A stretch of 64,000 nucleotides of DNA from Morchella semilibera. Lineage: Eukaryota > Ascomycota > Pezizomycetes > Pezizales > Morchellaceae. Location of the stretch: NCBI GenBank assembly GCA_009192285.1, contig WBVU01000017.1, forward strand, positions 868,001 to 932,000, in the 5' to 3' direction. Position 1 is the first letter of the stretch. Every line of letters starts with the position of its first letter. Made by a program: the position numbers and the translations under genes. Shown here one piece after another: positions 55,960-64,000 of the stretch. The notes under the pieces were generated by a model, which worked only from the letters and a program-made list of their open reading frames with translations, was not told the origin of the DNA and did not search any database.

Positions 55960-58362
55960 CTACCTCCCGCCTCGCTCCTTATGAACGTTCTCAAACGCCA
56001 TCCTCATCCCAAAGCTCATCTGACCGGGATTCATGGGCTCTACGCCACCATGGCTATCGCTGCCCCTACGGGCCCTCACCCCAACGGAGCTGGGCCGATA
56101 TGAGAAGCTGCTCATGTCCGGATCCAGCCCAGTCCTGCCGTCAACGCCGCCCACAACACTCTCTAGGGCGCCGCCGTATTCCTCATCATCACCGAGGGCA
56201 GCCGCGGCCGCTACTTCGGCGGCATATGCGGTCCGATACGGTGTGTGATCATATGTGGATGGGAACGGTGAACTGCGGCGGTAGCTGGCCACAGAGTCAC
56301 TCTTCTCTGGAGAGCCTTCCTCCTCCGGCGTTGAGAAGGATGTTGGCATTGCTGCTAGTAGATCTGCAGAGTCTATCTTGCGCATAGGAGCTGACTGCAC
56401 TTGAGCTTCTCCCGAGAGTGGGGACCGGCTTGGCTTTGGCGATGGGCGAGACACAGCGATTGGTAGCGAACCAGGGGAGTCGTTCTGGATGACGGGGAGC
56501 TTGGGGCTACGTGTTGAGGATGAGGACTTGGCTACGAACGCTGCGGGGCTATGACGGCCTATTGACATTGGGAGACTAGTTGCGTTTGGACTACGACTTA
56601 ACATAAGGGTGTCGTCTTCTTCATCTTCCTCCTCGTTGATGACTGTCCGAGACGAGTCTTTGAAAGAGTCAGAATCATCCCCGGGGAGGTCGTATTTCAC
56701 AATGCTTCTCCTTCTGAATCGTCCACCGGGCGTCGGAACGAACCCACCCGCAGGCGGTTCTATGCCCATGCCGCCCTTCCATCCAAATGTCGGCAGCGAG
56801 GAGGCAATTGTCTCTTCTTCTTGTTTTTGGGTAAGGAACGGCGATAGTGATAGAGAGGAGCTCAAAGGCCCCCCCCGAGCCCCTCCTGCTACCCCTCCCC
56901 CTCTAGGCAGTCCAAGGCGGGGACCAGGAGATTTTCCGAAGGTCAGGATCGTATCTGAAGCGGATGTAGGGGCTGAAGGTAATGTCGGCGTAAACGATGC
57001 AAGCATGGGAAATTTAGATGCCGTAATGCGATCGTTCGTTTGTGGCTGCACAGTATCGAGTAGTGACGAGTAATCTCGATGTGGTGGGGAGCTATCCACA
57101 ACTTCCGGTATTGTCTCATCCAAATCGAAGAGAGCTTCTTCATCGTCGTCATCGTCCATGTTCGCCCCATTAACCTCATCGTCTTCTGATTCTAGCCCTG
57201 AAGCTGTTGGCCTGTTTCCGTTCGTCGCATCTAGCCCGCTTGATACACCTCTGATGCCTAGTCCACTGAATGCATCTCCGATAGGCGCACTATTTCCAAT
57301 CGTCGTGGGTACGACAAGTTCATCCCCTATGCTCCTCCCGCCCACATACTCCGTGACATTCTCCACCTGTTCTACTTTACCAGATGTCTCCTCGAATTCC
57401 TCCTGGTCCACTTCCTCAACATCTTCTCCCTCATATTCCACGAAGCCGTTTTCATCGTCAAGCGGATAGTCTTCCTCCAAAGTCCAGTGAACCTTCGTAG
57501 ACGGCGGTGGGCTACTGCGTGAAGGAACCGAATTCTCATCCTCAAATAGGAACGTAACCCGCTTCGGCGATTTCTGCTTCAGTTTGTTGAGCGTACCCGT
57601 CGAACTACCCGAGGAACTCTTGAGCGACGAAGCGAGGGGGTATGGCGGCGATGTGTTTTCTGTCCTAGACGGCGGACCTGGGAAAGTTGCACGCTTCGGC
57701 ATGACAGGCTGTGGTAACGAAGCTGGGCTATCCTGCGGAGGGCTATGTCGGAAGCAGCTGTTATCGAGCAGTGGGAGGTATCGAGGTGTAAATAGGCCCG
57801 CAGCTTGCAGCTCCTTTTCAAATGGCGGAGAGGTGGTAGCGCTACTGTCAACGCCGCTTTCGTCCAGACCTGGCTGCTTTCGGTTGTCAGGGAGCTTGAG
57901 CTTCAGTGTGTCGTTAAGCTTCGAACCGCCGAGGTCCAGCGGGATCTGACTCTCACTGCCTACTGTTCCAGAAGTGCTTCCGACTTGCTCCTCACCACGA
58001 ATGTATCCCTTGTTGTCACGAGAGGATGTTGCTATGGTCGTTGTCGCCGCCGCCGTCGAGGCATGTGTTATCGCATCCCCGCCATTTATGTTCTGTAGGT
58101 GTTTCTGTTCCCCTCTCAGCCACCTCTCAAATTCTCTATACTCCTCTTCTTTTGCCGCCCTGAACGCCTCGATTTCCGCCTCAATTTCTCTTCGCTTCTG
58201 GTCGAGTCGTGCCAGGAGCTCGATTTCTGACGCGGGTGGAGGAGAATGAGGAGGGGAAGGATTCATTGGTTCTCGGGAATCGCCGGGGGATGGGATCGGC
58301 GAGGCTTCTGCAGGGAAAGGGTTAATACCCAGGAGCTTGCTGACTGATGGAGGCGATGACAT
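55960..58362 (-). CDS. 800-residue largely disordered protein, function unknown
   Basis: Uninterrupted frame from the ATG at 58362. The N-terminus (MSSPPSVSKLLGINPFPAEA) is followed by a predicted coiled coil at about residues 46-90 (LLARLDQKRREIEAEIEAFR, heptad-like Leu/Ile/Phe spacing). Most of the rest is Ser/Pro-rich with acidic stretches (DEDEE-type, near 395-410) and many SP/TP sites, compatible with phosphorylation. The C-terminus FSYRPSSVGVRARRGSDS and MSFGMRMAFENVHKERGG looks like a conserved motif, but I do not recognise the family. A single-exon structure in a genome of short introns is not unusual for such proteins. Coding is supported by length, third-position GC and the absence of stops over 2.4 kb. 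Confidence 0.8.
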   Translation of the reverse strand: MSSPPSVSKLLGINPFPAEASPIPSPGDSREPMNPSPPHSPPPASEIELLARLDQKRREIEAEIEAFRAAKEEEYREFERWLRGEQKHLQNINGGDAITHASTAAATTTIATSSRDNKGYIRGEEQVGSTSGTVGSESQIPLDLGGSKLNDTLKLKLPDNRKQPGLDESGVDSSATTSPPFEKELQAAGLFTPRYLPLLDNSCFRHSPPQDSPASLPQPVMPKRATFPGPPSRTENTSPPYPLASSLKSSSGSSTGTLNKLKQKSPKRVTFLFEDENSVPSRSSPPPSTKVHWTLEEDYPLDDENGFVEYEGEDVEEVDQEEFEETSGKVEQVENVTEYVGGRSIGDELVVPTTIGNSAPIGDAFSGLGIRGVSSGLDATNGNRPTASGLESEDDEVNGANMDDDDDEEALFDLDETIPEVVDSSPPHRDYSSLLDTVQPQTNDRITASKFPMLASFTPTLPSAPTSASDTILTFGKSPGPRLGLPRGGGVAGGARGGPLSSSLSLSPFLTQKQEEETIASSLPTFGWKGGMGIEPPAGGFVPTPGGRFRRRSIVKYDLPGDDSDSFKDSSRTVINEEEDEEDDTLMLSRSPNATSLPMSIGRHSPAAFVAKSSSSTRSPKLPVIQNDSPGSLPIAVSRPSPKPSRSPLSGEAQVQSAPMRKIDSADLLAAMPTSFSTPEEEGSPEKSDSVASYRRSSPFPSTYDHTPYRTAYAAEVAAAAALGDDEEYGGALESVVGGVDGRTGLDPDMSSFSYRPSSVGVRARRGSDSHGGVEPMNPGQMSFGMRMAFENVHKERGGR

Positions 58363-61300
58363 TATGTATTTCCCCCGATTGATAAAGTTGGGGCTGTCGG
58401 TTGAGGGATGATCGTTGAGATTGTTGATGGGGGTTGGCTACTATCTAGGTATGTAGCACCTAACGTATGCCCTCAGGGTAGACTTGACTGGCTATGAAAA
58501 ATAAGGATGCAGCCAGCCCGTCCGAGCGTACCGTAGAGTTCTGTAGGTAGGGAGCGCAAAAAGTGTGGTGCAATTGAAATGGAGGAAGTGGCGATGGGGA
58601 AAGGGAAGATCACCGGTGGTTTGGTGTGGGGGGGGGGGGGGGATCTGGAGGGCACAATTGCGGAGAAACTCTTATGGTGTGTGGGGGGGGGGGTGGTTAT
58701 TCTAAAGGTTCGGTGCCAGACTATTGCGTGCGAGTATTCCAACCCAACCTAAACCCCACGAGACACGAAACAAGGTGATAGAAGAAACGATATGGTGACA
58801 GTGTGAATTGGACGACTGAGTAGAAGAAAGATAAAACCAAACAGCCAACGAGAGGCTGAATTGAATATATCTAGATCAGAAGATGTGCGAAACTGAGGGA
58901 AACGAAGAAATGAATTTAAACTGCGTAGCGTGATAGATGAACACAAGTAGATAGAGATAGCAGATACGAATGCTCTTTTCACCTTCTCCGCAATGAAGTC
59001 AGAGTGACTAACACGCAGAGTAGAGCAGGATTGGACCAGCTCTCTTCTCTCTCTCTCTCCCTCCCCCTCTCTCTCTTCTAACTGTGCTGGTTGTTGTGGA
59101 CTCCTGTCCTCTTCATGTCTATCTGTCTCTCATCCACTTACTGCAGTTGGTTACTCGAGTCGCATGGGTAAATTGGAATTCAGACGACCAATTCCAGCCA
59201 AGTACTTGAGGCCTTTCCTTCCAGTAACACCACTCATTGCCTATTTGTAGGTCAGGCTCAGTAGAGCAGATAAGTGGGTTAGTAATATCATGCATATCAC
59301 AGGTATCAGACTTCAAACATAGAGAGAATTGAACCTTCCATATACATAAGTACATGTATCTACCATTCATCCATCTGGGGAAGGAGATGAGGTCATGAAT
59401 AATCCGGCCTCCGATGATATTGGTCCCAAGAACAAGTGAAACCCTCGAAATGACTGTGCAGCAGCAAACAAGTCCACGCGAGCTTAGGTATGATAGTCAC
59501 TTGGTACCACCACAAGCTCTTCCAGTACACCACCAGCTGAAGAATTGAGCCTCAAGAGTCACCCAAATGCTGTCCTACCTGCACGAACCCACATATCAAC
59601 CAACTAACAGTGCGGGCCATTTCCTGGCTTCTTACCGAGGACAGAAAGCCGATAGAGGGACATAAAATCTCCCCCTCACCTACATAAGTATATCAAGACA
59701 TAATATAGTTTTTACCTACATGACAGTCAAGCTCTCACCGCTGAGATGCTCAGCCTGAAATGATACCTGGTTACATCTCACGATCATACCACAAAGCAGT
59801 AGTCTGCGCGCTTGATCCTAACTGCCCGGATAAAAGCGTAGAAAAGCCTAGAAGCGAGGGAGAGAGAGAAAAACCCTCAAAAAGAAGCTTCCAAAACATG
59901 CGGAGGATTACCTGTCATGCGGCTCCATGGGGAGAAAAGGAAAAAGAAAAAGGTTTAAACCCGGTTGTTGCTCCAGATGTCTCAGGTAGTGGGTCTTTCT
60001 GCCGAGAGGGGGGGTGGAGGTGAGGCTCTAGGTGGGTTCCAAGATAGCCGCGCGTGCGGCGGCACGTTGGTGTTCCAACCAAGCTGAAGCCTCTTTTACT
60101 CCACATTTACAGTCTGCACAACACAGTCACAGAGTACAAACTCGCATCGCCTCGTGTAGAGTAATTACCCCAGATCTTATCTGATCTCCCCACATCTCCC
60201 CGAAGCACCGAAAATAGAACCCACGTCGATCGGAGCTTATGTTCGCTTCATACCTAGGGTTCGCACCTTTGATCTGCGCTTGGCATAGTCACTCTGACGT
60301 TCTTTGGACGGAGAAGACACCGATAACAGCACAAGATCAACAGGGCCACTAACAGAGTGAAGAAGGTAGAGGAGGTTTGAGCTTTGAAGCGGTGAGCTCC
60401 AACAACAGGTCGGAGGGCACCGAGGTTATGGTATCGGGACGTGCGCCCGAAACTGCAGAGGAAAGAGGTTTTGGTGTTGGAGATACGTAAGCCGAGTTCA
60501 AAGTGGAGTATCCCGAAGGTATCACCGCTCTTCGTTAGCTACATGTATGTGAACCGTATCGATTGTAAAGGGGGGGTGAAAATAAGACCAATAAAACACC
60601 CGAGTGACCGAGTGACGGGCTATGAGCATAATTAAATTCTTGGCAGTCGATATGGACTGATGAGGGGATATAAACTGAGCCCATTAACGAAATACCCGCT
60701 TCTAGTGCCCGCGTTCAGGGGGGAGGAGGCACCGGAGGTATCGAAATTTTCCATTTTACTTTTCACTACTAATAAGCGGTTAGAATGACCAATATAATTG
60801 GCGGCAAACGTGGCTGAAGCCTTGTACTAAATGTCGAAATACCAGATTAGAGCCAGCGGTTGTAAGGTGGGCTGGTCGTCCCCTGGAGGCGTTAGGCAAA
60901 TGTAGTATATACAAGGAGTCGACGGGTGGCCTCGTGTTTTTAATATCATCACAGGGTCAAATCTTCCCTTCCTCTACCATCCCAAGAAATGCATCGCATA
61001 ATGTATCGATAATGTATCATGCCGTAAACGGGTGGCTATTGCATCCATAATGCATCCATAATGCATCACAGTCTCATTTCGCCAAGAGTTTAATGTAATA
61101 TATCAATAAAAAAAATAAAAAAGTCCCGGGTTTGAACCTGTGCTATTATGTTTTTCAAGCCCACACCCCACTGCCTAAGCTACTAGTTGATATACTAGAA
61201 CTATGAACTTACCAATAAACCAAAGTTCTAGTAAAGTAATCAATAAAGTAATCAATAAAGTCGTCAATAAAGTCATCAGTAGACAACATTACAGAGGCCT

Positions 61301-62601
61301 CAACACGTTTATGCATCAGCCGATGCATTTGTGCACCATTCTAGTATGGGAAATGTATCAAGTGATTCATTTTTTGCGCTGGTAGAGTTCTAGTTATAGG
61401 GTATTAGAAATTGGCACCATATTCCCTGGAAGCATATAAACAATATATCAGATGACCAACCGTAGCTCCGCGCCCCCGACATGCCTCTTGAGCCGGCTCT
61501 CAGGTAACATGGACTCTCAGTCTGAAGAGTTGAGCCATTAGTGGGGATGGTAGATACGGATATGACGGTGTCCGTAGTCATTGGATATGAGTGTGTTCGT
61601 GGTGAAAATCCATAGGTCATTGAACACAGTAGCGCATACGGAGAGTAGTTGGCATATATGGTTCTTACCTAAGATTGTGCCCTGTACCTCTGGGATTGGG
61701 GTGTGTATGGCGAGCACTTTCCCCCTGGGGATTAGAAGTAGGCTTGCGTTAGGTGATGAATACATTGAAGATCGGCCAGCAAAGATATGGAGGGATTGTG
61801 TTGATATCGTATTATGCTTCTTCATGAGTTTCGTCCGGCTGGACTAGGACTCGGACTGGTTTTGGGGTCATGATAAATCACTCGAAGATGACGTTTGCTG
61901 CGTTTTGTTGACTAATCCATTAAATACATGTACTTACATTGCTACGCTTTTAGTTTTTAGAATTAGTGTAAGCAATGGAGGAGGTGCATGTCATTCACAC
62001 ATGTAATAACACATTTCGACCTTGTCATGTGTACATGCTCATGTATGTACAAGTACATGTATGTATTAATACATGTATGCAGGTTGCGGGGACTCCCCAT
62101 CCAGAGTGACTAAAACTAACGGTTAGGTAGTGGCACAGTAAGAGACTACATGTATTACCTGTATTTACAAGACGCCACATCTAGCATGTAGATGTGGCTT
62201 TAGTCGGCGAATAAGGATCTTAGCACGTAAGAAGCTCCCTCCTTCCTCGCTTCTGTATCATCATCAATGCAACTTCATCGACTACTCCATAATTTCTCGA
62301 GTGTTCCTGGCCTCTAAAAACGAATTAAGCTTTGGGTCTCTATACCAGCCTGGATCAGTTCGAGCTGGCGAGACCTCGTTCGGAACTAGTATTTGTGTTT
62401 TGCGGAACTTGAGTGAAGCTAGAAAAAGGCAGGAGATTCATTTCATTTCATTCTTTTTTTTTTAAAAAAGGGATCTCGGGAATAGTTAACTTTGCTAACA
62501 TTGCTTTATAAACATCCCCGAAGAAAATTGGCTTTTTGTGAGCTACAAGATTATTTAGCTTTCTTGAAGGGCCAGGACTAGAAATTAAACCTCAATATCA
62601 G
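58363..62601. other. Intergenic, 4.2 kb, one SINE-like copy, no gene recognised
   Basis: Starts with the promoter region of the 800-residue protein, including long G tracts (58628-58642, 58685-58692) and a CT-rich run at 59043-59080. Several TACATGTA palindromes lie at 59351, 60540, 61925, 62054, 62070 and 62147. At 61216-61280 an AAAGTAATCAAT/AAAGTCATCAGT-like 12-base unit repeats about five times. Short frames up to 95 codons show no homology. Confidence 0.5.
61031..61193 (-). mobile_element. SINE-like element with tRNA-type promoter, copy B
   Basis: On the minus strand the order is ATATCA, an A box TAGCTTAGGCAGTGG, a good B box GGTTCAAACCC, then a T run. The body follows with AAATGAGACTGTGATGCAT and repeated GGATGCAT units ending near 61031. 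The body word AAATGAGACTGNGATGCAT is shared with the plus-strand copy at 35223-35366. The better-preserved promoter boxes suggest this is the younger copy. Confidence 0.55.
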
Positions 62602-63934
62602 TTATGATTTCATCAAACACAGCTCCATGTCAGCCGGTTGGGGGTTCAAGATATCACTCACGACTTTCAACTGGTTAGAGATGTTTCTGCTTTGAGACTT
62701 GAGAAGGTTGACCGTTGTCTCCTTTGTCTCCTTTGTCTCCTTCATCTTCTTTGCACTCTTATCCTTCGAATTCTTCATATTCTTCTTGTTCTCAAGATCA
62801 AGAAGTCTTTCCTTCAGGTCAGTCAGAATTTCAAATGCTTGAACCCTCCGCCCCATCTGAGTCGTCAAATACCCCGGATGCTCGCCGTAGAACGGCGCAT
62901 CTCCAAGCCTATCTGACACACAATTTCCCTTCATAGGGTCTCTCAATGGGACAAGAATGACACAAGCGAACGACTCGCCATACCCGTCAAAAAAGAGTCC
63001 GACCCTGTCATCCTCTAGGCCGTCTCTAAGTAGTTGCATGACATAGTACGTAGCCCTCATCAAGCCGATAAACGTCGCAGGTTTCATCGAAAACACATCA
63101 CCCTTGACCTGCTTCCGCGGGACGAGGATAGTTACCCCAACGCTGCTTCCATGGGGGTCAAGGAAGGCGACATGGTCGCTGTCCTCCCAGATGCGGTGGT
63201 GTGGCGTTTCCCCACGGATGATACGGGTATAAGGGTTATTTTCTTCGGGTTCACCTTTTATAGTGAAGGAAGTAGGTGGTGCAGCTCCCAGCTTTTCATG
63301 CACCATGGCGGTGAGACCGCTGCTGTAGACCTCTTCGCCTTTTTTGGAGGTCAGGTAGGGAATGGTAGCGTCTCGTTGCTGGGGCTTGTAGAACTCTTTG
63401 CCCCAGTCTTTGGGTTTATAGCTGAAGGGGAGGAGAGAGAGGGTGCCGGTACCATTGCAGGCCAGACCGATAAATGGGACTTCTACGCAAGCGGCAATGG
63501 ATAATGACATGCTCCAGATCGAAACCATGGTTTGCATAAATTGTGTATAGTTCAAATCCGATATATTTGAGCAGTCTTTGAGTGTGGCCACTACGTGACC
63601 TCTACAGATTCCATAGCGGGTGAAGCCCGCTTCGAGGAGGGGGTCACTTCTAATGAGATGGCGAGGACTGACGGGGACTGAGCTCCCGTGGAGTCGAGTC
63701 CAGCTACCAGCGAGGTTGGAACAAGTCGAGACAAGATGAATGCGTGCACTGGAGCGGACCGACATTGTTCCGGTCCTGTCGACTGCGATGAGAGAGTATG
63801 GGTGGCAGTTCTTCTCGAATAGGAAATTGAAAACATGGTCGACGGCGCCGCCAATGGTTCCGCTGGTGTCCCGGTTCATATAGCAGACAAGTCTTCCTGG
63901 CTCATACTCCATGAGATCTTCAATTGCGCCGGAA
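62602..63934 (-). CDS. HIT-like domain protein, 5' end outside window
   Basis: The exon begins at 63934, after a typical intron end (TTTTACTAACTTGCATAG), so at least one upstream exon lies beyond the window; no in-frame ATG occurs before 63912. About 443 residues are visible. The N-terminal half (GTIGGAVDHVFNFLF, CRGHVVATLKDCSN) is not recognised. Residues around 240-335 resemble a HIT fold: NPYTRIIRGETPHHRIWE, VAFLDPHGSSVGVTILVPRK and GLFFDGYGESFACVILVPLR. The position of the histidine triad (HxHxHxx) reads SFACVILV, so the catalytic histidines are missing. A Lys-rich coiled coil follows. It may be a non-enzymatic or altered nucleotide-binding protein. Confidence 0.7.
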
Positions 63935-64000
63935 CTATGCAAGTTAGTAAAAGACTTAACACCACTACCAACTTGGTCAGTCTTTCAAAAAAGGAAAAAT

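Noticed and set aside
1-64000. LTR retroelements, other virus-like elements, CRISPR arrays, rRNA genes
   Set aside because: No reverse transcriptase, integrase or capsid-like frames, no long terminal direct repeats with matching ends, no regularly spaced short repeats, and no 5S or large rRNA sequence was recognised.

Overview
The window looks like nuclear DNA of a filamentous ascomycete (Pezizomycotina). Genes are interrupted by short introns of about 50-95 bases with GT..AG ends and CTAAC-like branch sites. The gene content is typical: an ankyrin NACHT receptor, a P450, a Ubp12-type deubiquitinase and mitochondrial ribosomal protein mL60. Gene-free stretches are long and full of small DNA-transposon relics. 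A pezizomycete is my guess, with low confidence. I recognised no LTR retroelement, CRISPR array or rRNA gene.

Layout. 1-1.9 kb: diverged repeats, two MITEs and a tRNA-like gene. 1.9-2.8 kb: short-chain dehydrogenase (-). 4.4-8.7 kb: NLR-type receptor (-), with an alpha/beta-hydrolase head, a NACHT domain and near-identical ankyrin repeats, plus an apparent 2-base frameshift. 9.2-13.5 kb: a dead pogo/Fot1-type DNA transposon whose catalytic middle is replaced by a nested foldback repeat cluster. 14.3-19.0 kb: DUSP-containing ubiquitin hydrolase (-). 22.1-23.7 kb: cytochrome P450 (-). 25.7-27.3 kb: APH-like phosphotransferase (-). 29.4-32.4 kb: large mitochondrial helical-repeat protein (-), head-to-head with mL60 (+) at 32.8-33.3 kb. 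35.2-36.7 kb: a SINE-like repeat, two neighbouring MITEs and a Crinkler-header gene (-) with a duplicated small exon. 38.3-40.2 kb: disordered protein (-) with an apparent frameshift. 40.2-52.1 kb: 11.9 kb without a recognisable gene. 52.1-54.0 kb: macrodomain fused to a class M sirtuin (-). 56.0-58.4 kb: 800-residue disordered protein (-). 62.6-63.9 kb: divergent HIT-like protein (-), cut by the window edge.

The genes do not form an evident pathway or biosynthetic cluster; the P450 and the phosphotransferase are neighbours but no backbone enzyme accompanies them. The one clear functional pairing is the divergent promoter shared by two mitochondrial genes. The most interesting items are the macrodomain-sirtuin fusion (a writer and an eraser of ADP-ribose in one chain), the strong excess of the palindrome TACATGTA between genes, the nested foldback inside the pogo relic, and the NLR with homogenised repeats.
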